From the NCBI GenBank assembly GCA_028686055.1, contig JAQUCU010000008.1, positions 1 to 32,750 on the forward strand: 32,750 nucleotides of DNA, written 5' to 3'. Under the pieces are notes generated by a model. The model was not told the origin of the DNA and did no database searches. It saw only the letters and a program-made list of their open reading frames with translations. Position 1 is the stretch's first letter, and the number at the start of each line of letters is the position of its first letter. Of the stretch, positions 1 through 9,185 are shown piece after piece. This DNA comes from Desulfuromonadaceae bacterium. GTDB taxonomy: Bacteria; Desulfobacterota; Desulfuromonadia; Geobacterales; Pseudopelobacteraceae. Both the position numbers and the translations under genes were made by a program.

Positions 1-57
1 GTATCGCCGGATATAGCGGATATGCTGGAAGGGCTTGCAACGACTAACAATCTGTAA
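1..57 (+). CDS. C-terminal tail of a CDS entering from the left edge (possible)
   Basis: Frame 1 is open from base 1 to a TAA at 55-57 (VSPDIADMLEGLATTNNL*). Too short to identify. Confidence 0.25.
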   Translation, partial: VSPDIADMLEGLATTNNL

Positions 58-89
58 GTAAAGGGGAGTCCACTATTTCAAGGTCACGC

Positions 90-1079
90 CTATGCATCAT
101 CAACGCACCGGTTACCCATGATTGAAATCAGCTTTTTTGCATGGGATCTGGATATCCCCAATGAACATGTAAGCGCCTGAAGGAATACGCGCAGATTCCA
201 TGTGCGACAATATGCTTTCCAGAGGCACATGCGGGCACGAGGATCATCATGCACATATAATAAATATGCAGCCCCCGACAACATCCTAGTCCATCTCTGT
301 CGCTGGTCAAAAGTCAGCAAATCAGATTTAAGCCATTTTTCGTATATCAAAAACTGTGAATAACTGTGATTTGCCGTAGGCGCAGCAAATAATGTCCGGA
401 TCATTGACGTAGCTACAATCCGGTAGCTGGCAACAGTTCCCGGGCAGAAGACAAAATTATATACTACGGACAAACGAAGCCACATGTCGTAATCCTCGTA
501 AGTCAAACGCTCATCATATCCACCCACAGCTTCAATCGCCTTCCGGCGGATGAGTGTTGACATTGCCGGGATAAAATTGTGATCTACAAGGTGCGAAAAG
601 ATCCTCCCCGAAGGCACATCACTGCCAGTGAAGTTCGCCTCGATGAATCTTTCAGCCAGTTTACGTCCCGACTCGTCCACTTGTGCGGCATCAGAAAAGA
701 CCACGGCCACCTGCTCCGGCTGTGCCTGCATAAGTGCCACCTGGTGCTCGATTTTTTCTGGTTCCCAGGTATCGTCGGTGGCAATCATACTTATATATTC
801 GCCTTGAGTATGGGACAACGCCTCATTTAATGACTTACAAACACCTACATTCCGGGTATGGGCAATAAACGTGCAATAAACTCCATTTTTTTCAATCCAG
901 TCGCTGATAATGAAGACCGATCTATCCCTGGAACAGTCATCCATAATTATTAGTTCGGTGTTGGTGTACGTCTGTTCGCGAATATGCTCTAGACACTCGA
1001 CAACGTATTTTTCATGGTTATAGCAAAGAGCGATAATGGTAACTAAGGGAAGATCCGATTTGACGGCAGTTTTTAACAT
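90..1079 (-). CDS. Family 2 glycosyltransferase
   Basis: N-terminal LVTIIALCYNHEKYVVECLEHIREQTYTNTELIIMDDCSRDRS (GT2 nucleotide-sugar binding pattern); 329 aa. Confidence 0.9.
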   Translation of the reverse strand: MLKTAVKSDLPLVTIIALCYNHEKYVVECLEHIREQTYTNTELIIMDDCSRDRSVFIISDWIEKNGVYCTFIAHTRNVGVCKSLNEALSHTQGEYISMIATDDTWEPEKIEHQVALMQAQPEQVAVVFSDAAQVDESGRKLAERFIEANFTGSDVPSGRIFSHLVDHNFIPAMSTLIRRKAIEAVGGYDERLTYEDYDMWLRLSVVYNFVFCPGTVASYRIVATSMIRTLFAAPTANHSYSQFLIYEKWLKSDLLTFDQRQRWTRMLSGAAYLLYVHDDPRARMCLWKAYCRTWNLRVFLQALTCSLGISRSHAKKLISIMGNRCVDDA

Positions 1080-1085
1080 TAAAGA

Positions 1086-2177
1086 TCACCTCACAATCAC
1101 TTCAACAACGTAGGAGCTATCCACCTCGCTCATGTGAGGTCCCATCGGCAGACTTAAAACATTTTGCGCAAGACTCTCACAGAGAGGAAGTTCTCCATCA
1201 CCATATTCGAGTTCTTTGTATGCGGCCTGCAGGTGCGGAGGAATGGGATAATGGATCAGTGAGCCGATGCCGGCCCCTGTCAGTTTTTCCTGCAGGCCCC
1301 CTCTATTGGCGCACTGGATGACATAAAGATGCCACACCGGCTCTGCATAATCAGGTACAAAAGGCAATACAAGGGCGCTGCCGGTTAGTGCCATCGAGTA
1401 TGCTTCCGCAATTGTTGATCGCCTGATATTCCATTCATCCAGACACGTTAGTTTAACGCGCAAAAAAGCCGCTTGCAGCTCATCGAGCCGGGAATTGAAA
1501 CCTTTGCATTCATTCACATACTTCTGCCTGCAACCATAGTTGCGCAGCATACGTATTTTATCGGCCAATTGATCATCGTTGGTTACGATGGCTCCCCCGT
1601 CACCAATCGTCCCCAGGTTTTTCCCAGGGTAAAAACTGAACCCGGCCGCATCACCCAGGCTCCCTGTCCTGCGCCCTCTATAGCGGGCACCATGAGCCTG
1701 AGCTGCGTCTTCAATGACTTTCAGACCGTAACGTGAGGCGATGGCCAAGATCGGGTCCATATCAGCCGGTTGTCCATAGAGATGGACCGGCATAATGGCC
1801 TTGGTTCGGGATGTGATGGCAGCCTCAATACGTGCCGGATCGATATTATAAGTCCGTTCGTCAGGCTCTACCGGTACCGGCGTAGCCCCTGCATAGGTAA
1901 CGGCCAGCCAGGTGGCGATAAACGTGTTGGACGGAACTACGACCTCGTCACCGGTCCCAATGCCATAGCCTCGCAGAATAAGATGCAGAGCGTCAAGTCC
2001 GTTTCCGACTCCGATACAATTCCTGGCTTCACAATACTCCGCAAACTCGGTTTCAAAGGCTTCTATCTCGTTGCCTAGTATGTACCGTGCAGACTCCATG
2101 ACACGACTATAGGCAGCATCTAGACCATCTTTTAGTTCAATATATGCTGCTTTGAGATCAAGAAATTGAATCTTCAT
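1086..2177 (-). CDS. DegT/DnrJ/EryC1/StrS family PLP aminotransferase, FdtB/QdtB-like (dTDP-3-keto-6-deoxyhexose aminotransferase)
   Basis: [61 protein letters not shown] (PLP lysine region). Start placed at the internal Met (2177), giving an ATGA overlap with the upstream gene, instead of the track start at 2207. Confidence 0.9.
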   Translation of the reverse strand: MKIQFLDLKAAYIELKDGLDAAYSRVMESARYILGNEIEAFETEFAEYCEARNCIGVGNGLDALHLILRGYGIGTGDEVVVPSNTFIATWLAVTYAGATPVPVEPDERTYNIDPARIEAAITSRTKAIMPVHLYGQPADMDPILAIASRYGLKVIEDAAQAHGARYRGRRTGSLGDAAGFSFYPGKNLGTIGDGGAIVTNDDQLADKIRMLRNYGCRQKYVNECKGFNSRLDELQAAFLRVKLTCLDEWNIRRSTIAEAYSMALTGSALVLPFVPDYAEPVWHLYVIQCANRGGLQEKLTGAGIGSLIHYPIPPHLQAAYKELEYGDGELPLCESLAQNVLSLPMGPHMSEVDSSYVVEVIVR

Positions 2178-3184
2178 CGTATTTCCACCTTGTCTTCGAC
2201 TGCCCAACTTTCCTGGGAATCAAACGTCAAAGGATTCGACGCAGAACAACCCTTTTGCTTTTTAAGCGCAACAAAATCATCATAGTCTCGAATATAGTCG
2301 CTTTCCTCGTACACTTCTGACGCAAGTACCAGAAGAATGGCATCGGGAGAGTATTTGTACTGGACTGTCCAGGTCATAGAAGAGAGGTGAAGACCGACAC
2401 GGGGGCTGTCGAGAAGAAATTCCTCACTATTCTCGCAATCATCGACGAGCACGCTGCACGAGCCTTTCAAACAGACCAGAAATTCATGCAGTTCCTTATG
2501 CGCATGCTCGCCACGCACCTCTTTGCTGGGCACGTCATAAACCACGAAATATCGTTTGGGAATGAACGGTAGCAGCTGTCCATATTCAGCAAAACTTAAT
2601 ACACCGCGAATATCCTTTATCTCCGGCATTCGGAACAGGGAAACCCCCATAACGACAGAATCCCGGCGCGACGGCATATTTTCAGATGCCCTGAACACTG
2701 CAATGCCATTGTTCTTGTTGGAAGAAACGTATCCGGTAATGCGGGCAGGGTTGCCAGCCACTATTGCATTTTGCGGGACATCACGGGTGACCACTGCGCC
2801 GGCGCCGACCATAGCGTTTTTCCCGATTGTAAGGCCTGGAAGAATTGTGGCATTGGCACCGATTGACGCACCGTTAAGAACCAGTGTCCTCTCCAGCTTC
2901 CATTCTTTTGACCTGCTTCTCGGATTGGCATCATTAGTAAATGTTGCATTCGGACCAACAAAAACATCATCCTCAAGCCTTACTCCGTCCCATACCTGCA
3001 CACCGCATTTAATGGTTACCCGATTACCGATGCTGACATCGTTCTCAATAAATACATTGTCGCAGATATTGCAATTGGCACCGATGTCAGCACCTGGGAG
3101 GACATGGGCAAACGCCCATATCTTTGTGTTTTCACCGATATTTTTGCTTTCTACCAATGCGTGTGCATGACTGAAAAAACTCAT
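2174..3184 (-). CDS. Fused hexapeptide-repeat N-acyltransferase + FdtA/WxcM-like sugar 3,4-ketoisomerase (cupin)
   Basis: N-terminal left-handed beta-helix repeats ([43 protein letters not shown]). C-terminal [39 protein letters not shown] is FdtA-like. Confidence 0.88.
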   Translation of the reverse strand: MSFFSHAHALVESKNIGENTKIWAFAHVLPGADIGANCNICDNVFIENDVSIGNRVTIKCGVQVWDGVRLEDDVFVGPNATFTNDANPRSRSKEWKLERTLVLNGASIGANATILPGLTIGKNAMVGAGAVVTRDVPQNAIVAGNPARITGYVSSNKNNGIAVFRASENMPSRRDSVVMGVSLFRMPEIKDIRGVLSFAEYGQLLPFIPKRYFVVYDVPSKEVRGEHAHKELHEFLVCLKGSCSVLVDDCENSEEFLLDSPRVGLHLSSMTWTVQYKYSPDAILLVLASEVYEESDYIRDYDDFVALKKQKGCSASNPLTFDSQESWAVEDKVEIR

Positions 3185-3202
3185 AACGCCCCCTTGTCTG
3201 GA

Positions 3203-4687
3203 CTACTGCTTGGCTATAAAACCCACCTCTCCAAGAATACCCCTGAATTCGATGATATAACGCCCTTTAGTTGCAAGGCTGTGCACGATGATAAAAAGTA
3301 AGGCTGCAGCAATACCCTTCTTGAAAAATCCGGCAAGGCTGTATTCGAAAATGTTTTCCCACGTAAAAAAGACAAAAACTACCACTATCGATGCAATAAA
3401 TGATGGCCATACGACTGAGAGCAACTCACGCCACTGTACATCAACAACCCTCCGGAGACCTGGGATATAGATAGGCAATTGGATAAACGTTACGCCCAGA
3501 AGGAGAAGAGCCAGTCCTTCGATACCAAAATATTTAAGAACCGGGTAAACCAGGGAAAGCTGAACTATTGCAACGAGCAGATCGGATACGAGAAAAATCC
3601 TTGAATTTCCTACTGCAAGGAAAACAGGCGCAACCATGTAAATCATTATCCTGAAAATGCCGTAAATACACAATATCTGAAAGCTGCTGACCGCGGGAAG
3701 CCACTTATCAGTCCCTTTGCCGAGAACAAAACAGAGAAACTCAGATGCCGTTACAAAAAGGGTGATATTGAGCATGGCGGAAACCACGGTGACATAACCA
3801 AGTCCCTGGAGAAATACGTTCTTCATTTTAGGCAGGTTATCCTGAAATCGGGCAAACGTTGGATTCAAAACACTCATAACCACACCGAGAATGACGGTAA
3901 AAACCATTGATCCCCAGCTTGCGGCAAGGTTGTAATACCCGAGTGATGTTGCTCCATTGACAGCCCCTACCACAAAGCTATTGACGTTTAGTATCGCAAA
4001 GGCAACAAGACCGGTAAGAAACAGGTTACCTCCAAACCGAAAATATTCCATAGCGACTGAACTATCGAGACAAAACCTGATTTTGATCGGTTTTATTATA
4101 TTCATAAGAGTGACGGAACAGACCATGGTGAACAGGTTGGCAATCACCAAGCTCCAGAAGCTAAAACCGCTGTACGCCAAAGTGATAGCTATCAAGGATG
4201 TTGCAATACTTGAAATCATATTTATTGACGAAATAGCTTTAAAGTTAAGCTCACGAGTCAACAGAACAGATGGGATAAACTGGAAAAAATTTATCAGAAA
4301 TTGCAAGGAACTGACTCGGACTACGTTTACTATTACCGGATTATCAAAGAACAACCCGGCAATAGGCGCCCCAACAAACGTTATGAGGAACAGAGCCAGC
4401 CCTAATAGAAACTTCATGGTAAAGCCGGTATAGAGCTGATCATCTGACAGAGTTAAGCGGCGAGTTACCGCGCCGCTTATGCCAAAATCATTGAACTGGT
4501 TGATAAATGCAATAAAGACGTAAGCTAAACCAAGAATGCCATAATCAGCCGGAAGGAGAATACGAGTAAGAATGATATTTGCCACAGCCTGCACCGCCAT
4601 GGAAAAGAACTTGGAAATAGTATTGTATCCTATATTTTTTAATGTTTTTGACCTAAGAGAGTCATTCATAAATACCTGTTGAAACAT
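3203..4687 (-). CDS. Polysaccharide flippase, MOP superfamily (WzxC-like)
   Basis: SKTLKNIGYNTISKFFSMAVQAVANIILTRILLPADYGILGLAYVFIAFINQFNDFGISGAV; many hydrophobic segments; 494 aa. True start may be the internal Met (MNDSLRSK). Confidence 0.9.
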   Translation of the reverse strand: MFQQVFMNDSLRSKTLKNIGYNTISKFFSMAVQAVANIILTRILLPADYGILGLAYVFIAFINQFNDFGISGAVTRRLTLSDDQLYTGFTMKFLLGLALFLITFVGAPIAGLFFDNPVIVNVVRVSSLQFLINFFQFIPSVLLTRELNFKAISSINMISSIATSLIAITLAYSGFSFWSLVIANLFTMVCSVTLMNIIKPIKIRFCLDSSVAMEYFRFGGNLFLTGLVAFAILNVNSFVVGAVNGATSLGYYNLAASWGSMVFTVILGVVMSVLNPTFARFQDNLPKMKNVFLQGLGYVTVVSAMLNITLFVTASEFLCFVLGKGTDKWLPAVSSFQILCIYGIFRIMIYMVAPVFLAVGNSRIFLVSDLLVAIVQLSLVYPVLKYFGIEGLALLLLGVTFIQLPIYIPGLRRVVDVQWRELLSVVWPSFIASIVVVFVFFTWENIFEYSLAGFFKKGIAAALLFIIVHSLATKGRYIIEFRGILGEVGFIAKQ

Positions 4688-4718
4688 AAAATTGGTACGC
4701 GGTTAATTCACCGAAACG

Positions 4719-5291
4719 CTATTCTACAACTTTGCTGCCTCTGTACCCGATAATTCGTGCAGGATTTCCAGCGATGATTGAATATGGTTTATACGTCTTC
4801 ATGCCTACCACAGAACCAGCTGAGACCACGATGCCATCAGGCAAGGTGACACCGGGCATGATGAAAGAGTTTGAAGCGATGAACACATCATTGCCGATGA
4901 CAACTTCAGAGGTTATCTCGGGCTGATTACGGATCAAAATGTCCGGATCTTGAAAACCATGATTCTCAGACCATATTTTCACTCCGGGAGCCGTCATTAC
5001 ATCGTTACCTATGGTTATACCACCCCGTGCCTGAATAAAATTGTCATACCCGATACTGACGTTATCTCCTATGCTGAGATTTTCCATAGAACGAAACCGA
5101 GTCCCCGCAAACACATTTAAGTTCTCGCCGCAATGATGAACTTGCCTGGAGACAAACCTTCCTCTTAATAAATTACCGAAGATGCCGGGAATTTCAGAAA
5201 TAAACCCATATAATAGGTACTTTCTTTCATGGCTGTCGACTAAATCCCAATACAGTCTTTTTAATAGGTTGGCGAGAGAGTGGTTAGACAT
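4719..5291 (-). CDS. Hexapeptide-repeat acyltransferase (WbbJ/CysE-like LbH)
   Basis: ENLSIGDNVSIGYDNFIQARGGITIGNDV...VVIGNDVFIASNSFIMPGVTLPDGIVVSAGSVV...IIAGNPARIIGYRG. Confidence 0.9.
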   Translation of the reverse strand: MSNHSLANLLKRLYWDLVDSHERKYLLYGFISEIPGIFGNLLRGRFVSRQVHHCGENLNVFAGTRFRSMENLSIGDNVSIGYDNFIQARGGITIGNDVMTAPGVKIWSENHGFQDPDILIRNQPEITSEVVIGNDVFIASNSFIMPGVTLPDGIVVSAGSVVGMKTYKPYSIIAGNPARIIGYRGSKVVE

Positions 5292-5367
5292 TTGATTAAA
5301 ATTCTCCTTGTATATATTTTTCTACAAGCTCAGCTCAGCCTACTTAAACAAACTCCAGGCACTTCAA

Positions 5368-6144
5368 TTATATCTTCTGCCCGATCGTCATATAACTTTC
5401 GACCAAAAAATCAATAGTTGTGCTGATTTTTCTTTGAAACATAAATGAGTGCAGAAGATCACACAGCTTTATACTTATGAAGTTGTTCAATGGAGCGTTA
5501 TATGACCCGAAACATACTGGATAGGTAACGACGTTTTTAAGACCATTTTCCCTATAGTATTCTTCAAGCTCACTCCACTCGATCCAGTCAGATTGTAAAA
5601 TATCATTTTCATATGAAATAGCTGGTTGTAAAGACTCTTTTACTTTGTCCATCCACCGCGGATTCTTGGTGATTATGACAAGAAAGCCTTTATCTGTGAG
5701 TATCTCGCAGCTTTTTGATACCATAGCCCGTTTGTTGTCCATATACTCCAATGCTCGAGCCGAAAAAATAACATTAATTCCATTAGGGAGTAACACCTCA
5801 TCGGAAATAAAGTCACCACATACAAGTTCAATCTGATAATTTTTAAACCGTTCCCGGACCACTTTAAGCATCTCGCTCGAAATATCTACAATAGTCATTT
5901 TACGCGTATGACTAAGACATATGTCCGTCCATGTACCGGGGCCTGATCCTATTTCCAGCAAATGATTGGCAGTCCCATCAATTAGACTAAATGAGAATTC
6001 AACCGATTTTTTTGTGTGACGGTAATGACTCCGGTTTACCGGATGATTCTTCCATCGATAATTAAAATAGTCATCACCGATATCATGAATCAAATCTTCA
6101 TAATATTTCTTGGTTGCTGTTGATAATACTTTCTCATTATCCAC
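5368..6144 (-). CDS. Class I SAM-dependent methyltransferase
   Basis: HLLEIGSGPGTWTDICL (motif I), IELVCGDFI, INVIFSARALEYM. Confidence 0.85.
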   Translation of the reverse strand: MDNEKVLSTATKKYYEDLIHDIGDDYFNYRWKNHPVNRSHYRHTKKSVEFSFSLIDGTANHLLEIGSGPGTWTDICLSHTRKMTIVDISSEMLKVVRERFKNYQIELVCGDFISDEVLLPNGINVIFSARALEYMDNKRAMVSKSCEILTDKGFLVIITKNPRWMDKVKESLQPAISYENDILQSDWIEWSELEEYYRENGLKNVVTYPVCFGSYNAPLNNFISIKLCDLLHSFMFQRKISTTIDFLVESYMTIGQKI

Positions 6145-6497
6145 AAGGTTCCTTCCTTTCGGAGATATAATCTCAAAATCAGCAATAGTAAGTCAGTTAA
6201 TTATTGACGGTAGTTCCGTTCCATATTTCATGCCAAAGGGAATTTGTTAATTTATTACTGATTTTGGGGTATTATGAATGCGGCAGGTGAAATGGCATGT
6301 TACAAATTTACAGAATAGACGGTGAAACATTACGGTAGTGATTGTAATAAGCAGCTATTCCGGCAGGTTATTATTATGTTAGTATTAGCCTGTAATGTCA
6401 GTATTTTAACATCGTTGATGAGTTAGTTGCGCAAGCGCGGAATACCCATTGATGTGAACTTGAACTCATATTTTAATCTGCTGTCTACTCAAAACCA

Positions 6498-7631
6498 TCA
6501 TCGCGACACAGTCAGCTTCCAATGGCTATATTTCTCGATAAGAAGCGGAACAAATTCTTCGGTGGCCTTTTTAAGGCCAGCTGACGAAGGATGATTGTCA
6601 CCAGGCTTGCGGGGATAAAGTAGTACATGATTATCAAACGCGACGACATGCTGTTCCACTCCTTTCCACAGGCGATGATGATTTCCTTGTTCCTCACCGA
6701 CATCGGATTCATTAGGTCCATGCCCTGATGTCAGCACGTTATACAGATCAAAAACCATGACATTCTTGAGTGGATATTTATTTTCTCTGAGCCAATCATT
6801 ATAGAGCCAGCTCGTAAAGCCTCTTGCGATCCGTCCGTTCTCCGGCAGTTCCAACCGTGGCGGGGGCGTTACAATAACAAAGAATTTGTCGGGACGGCTT
6901 TTGAAATAAGCAAGCGCATCATTAAATGCCCTCTTGGCATTTGCTACAGTATGCGACTCTGAACCGGCTGGATAGTTTAGAGGTGGTACAGCATCGGCGT
7001 TTGCTTTATCATTCGGTCTACCTTTCAGCAATGTATTGGGATAACAGGACTTAAAGACGACTATTTCGTTCTCCTTGCCCGCCACCAGCGCGGCAAGCCG
7101 TCCATTATTTGCATGATCGCCGAAACGGTCGGTTTCGTTATTTTCTGCATACACCGCCCGCATGATCATGTTAGAGTCCGGACCGGCAAACCAGTCATAC
7201 ATGTTACCGATATCAGTTCTATTGCCGATTCCGTAGGCGCCACGGTCATCACGTTTTAGAAGCTTAAGCAACTTTCTCTTGATCCGCTTTGTTTCAGTAT
7301 CGGTCAGCTCTTTGGGTTCCCAATCATAGGTAATGTCATTAACATATATATTATTCTGGTTCAGTGCCTTCACAAGGCCGCCGTCGTTGTGTGACAACCA
7401 ATGACCGCCTACAGAGTGATGTATGAAGATCAGTTTATGAGCCAATGACGAGCTGACGCCAGACTTACTATCATTAACCTCATTCATACCAGATACCGCC
7501 TCTGTTTTTTGTGATAAAGCTGCATTTTTCAGGTAGCCAATACACCAAGTAGCCATTTGTAAAATAAGACCACAACCGATTATTATAAATACAATTTTAA
7601 CAAATATTTTTGTTTTTTTCATATTATGCAT
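6498..7631 (-). CDS. Membrane-anchored or secreted protein with SGNH-hydrolase-like features, uncharacterised
   Basis: N-terminal hydrophobic segment (FVKIVFIIIGCGLILQMATWCIGYL); LIFIHHSVGGHWL; ...KFFVIVTPPPRLEL...; C-terminal DNHPSSAGLKKATEEFVPLL (D-x-x-H like SGNH block V). Start may be at Met4 (7622). Confidence 0.6.
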   Translation of the reverse strand: MHNMKKTKIFVKIVFIIIGCGLILQMATWCIGYLKNAALSQKTEAVSGMNEVNDSKSGVSSSLAHKLIFIHHSVGGHWLSHNDGGLVKALNQNNIYVNDITYDWEPKELTDTETKRIKRKLLKLLKRDDRGAYGIGNRTDIGNMYDWFAGPDSNMIMRAVYAENNETDRFGDHANNGRLAALVAGKENEIVVFKSCYPNTLLKGRPNDKANADAVPPLNYPAGSESHTVANAKRAFNDALAYFKSRPDKFFVIVTPPPRLELPENGRIARGFTSWLYNDWLRENKYPLKNVMVFDLYNVLTSGHGPNESDVGEEQGNHHRLWKGVEQHVVAFDNHVLLYPRKPGDNHPSSAGLKKATEEFVPLLIEKYSHWKLTVSR

Positions 7632-7660
7632 ACTCCAACGCAGATATTAGCAGGTTATAC

Positions 7661-7690
7661 TCTCGGTTTTCTCGGTTTTCTCGGTTTTCT
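7661..7690. repeat. 9-bp tandem repeat (TCTCGGTTT)x3.3
   Basis: Direct reading: TCTCGGTTT TCTCGGTTT TCTCGGTTT TCT, about 30 bp upstream of the minus-strand gene starting at 7631. Confidence 0.95.
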
Positions 7691-7874
7691 TGATTTGATG
7701 TCGATATAATTGACACAACGCACGGCAAAAAGAGTTACCCAACTATATACAACGATTACATATGGCCCCTATAATTACAATAATCAAATTAAAAGTGGTT
7801 TTTAACTGTAAGGATTTGATGATTGAAGTGCTGTTCCATAATGACCCTCAAGAAAGATCTGAAATATCCATTAT

Positions 7875-7890
7875 TGTGATTTAAATCACT
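7875..7890. promoter_or_regulatory. Candidate CRP/FNR-family site
   Basis: TGTGA-TTTAAA-TCACT, with a perfect 14-bp palindrome GTGATTTAAATCAC (7876-7889). Confidence 0.4.
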
Positions 7891-7949
7891 TCACTTATCT
7901 TAAAAATAGTCGATGATGTGATCACAATCATACATAGTTTAGTCAATAG

Positions 7950-8030
7950 ATAAACGATAATACTAAACCATTCGCGAGGATGGGGCGGAAAGCCTACTGG
8001 GTCTCAAAGAGACAGCCGGGTTGCCGAAAT
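7950..8030 (+). ncRNA. GEMM-I family cyclic dinucleotide riboswitch, probable GEMM-Ib (3',3'-cGAMP) variant
   Basis: ATAATACTAAACCATTCGCGAGGATGGGGCGGAAAGCC...GGGTCTCAAAGAGACAGCCGGGTTGCCGAAAT. P2 hairpin CCATTC-GCGA-GGATGG with GNRA loop, core GGCGGAAAGCC, P3 GTCTC/GAGAC, 3' GGGTTGCCGAAA. 'AATACTAAACC' matches my recollection of the Geobacter GEMM-Ib aptamers, where A replaces the G at the Vc2 G20 position. Confidence 0.88.
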
Positions 8031-8060
8031 GCCTATTGGTTTTCGGCCCCCGGTTTTTTT
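8016..8060 (+). terminator. Intrinsic terminator forming the riboswitch expression platform
   Basis: CCGGG-TT-GCCGAAA (8016-8029) pairs with TTTCGGC-C-CCCGG (8041-8053), followed by TTTTTTT (8054-8060). The 5' arm is part of the aptamer. Confidence 0.9.
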
Positions 8061-8136
8061 CTATTTGTTAAACATATTTCTGGCCACAAAATTTGGCTAG
8101 GATATATTCAAAAGGACGTTGTTAAAGGAGTGAATA

Positions 8137-9096
8137 ATGAACGTCCGTAGATTGACATATACTCTTATGTACTTTTCTGTAATCTCACTGGGCTGGACAA
8201 ATCCGAGTTTCGCCGGCACTATTCTCTTTCAGGAACGTTTCGAAGATGTAAATATGAGCAGCAGGGAATGGTACGACAACACCAACCCGATTCTATCTAG
8301 CTTGGAACACGTTGCAAACAGCACCAAATCAGTGGAATTTCATTTCTCCAAAGGCGCTGTTTTGCCCAACAACGGTTCAACCATGAGAAAAAAAATTTTG
8401 GATACTGATTCTGTGTATATCAGCTACTACGTCAAGTATAGCTCAAGCTGGGTCGGGTCGGGTGTATCTTACCATCCGCATGAGTTTTACCTTTTGACCA
8501 ACAAGGATACAGATTGGATCGGTCCTGCCTATACTCATCTGACAGTGTACCTGGAGGAAAATGCAGGTAAACCCCTGATAGCAATCCAAGACGGAGTCAA
8601 TATTGACACTGCAAATATCGGTAAAGACTTGACCACCATCACCGAAAAAAGGGGCGTTGCCGGATGCAATGGCGACAGCGATGGTTATGGCAACGGAGAT
8701 TGTTATGCTAATGGTGGCGCTTACTGGAACGGCAAAATATGGAAAGCCAGCAGTGTCATTTTTTCCAATGTCACCGGTCCGAATTACAAATCTGAGTGGC
8801 ACCTGATTGAGGCTTACGTCAAACTCAACAGTATTGCCAACAGCAAGGCAGTTAAGGACGGGATTATCCAATACTGGTTTGACGGCAGTCCTGTTCTGGA
8901 TTACAAAAACGTGGTGTTCCGTACCGCAATTAACCCCGATATGAAATTTAACCAGTTTATCATTGGACCCTACATTGGCGTTGGCTCACCCGTTGATCAA
9001 ACCTTCTGGGTGGACAACCTGGTAGTGGCAACAGACAGAACCACCAACACACAACCGTCTTCACCACAAAATTTAAGGATAGTCACTGTGAAATAA
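8137..9096 (+). CDS. Secreted protein, probable concanavalin/LamG-like jelly-roll fold
   Basis: RBS AAGGAG upstream; signal peptide MNVRRLTYTLMYFSVISLGWTNPSFA-G; ILFQERFEDVNMSSREWYDN; C-terminal FWVDNLVVATD. First gene after the riboswitch. Confidence 0.75.
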   Translation: MNVRRLTYTLMYFSVISLGWTNPSFAGTILFQERFEDVNMSSREWYDNTNPILSSLEHVANSTKSVEFHFSKGAVLPNNGSTMRKKILDTDSVYISYYVKYSSSWVGSGVSYHPHEFYLLTNKDTDWIGPAYTHLTVYLEENAGKPLIAIQDGVNIDTANIGKDLTTITEKRGVAGCNGDSDGYGNGDCYANGGAYWNGKIWKASSVIFSNVTGPNYKSEWHLIEAYVKLNSIANSKAVKDGIIQYWFDGSPVLDYKNVVFRTAINPDMKFNQFIIGPYIGVGSPVDQTFWVDNLVVATDRTTNTQPSSPQNLRIVTVK

Positions 9097-9185
9097 AATC
9101 TGGTATCAACCTTTTTTTGGCATAATTTAGTCAACAGATCATGCAACACGGATATTTTTCAAAAAAAATCAAACGGGAGTTAAAA

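Noticed and set aside
2556-3170. 204-aa plus-strand ORF
   Set aside because: Antisense to the hexapeptide/ketoisomerase fusion gene; composition looks like reverse translation of beta-helix repeats.
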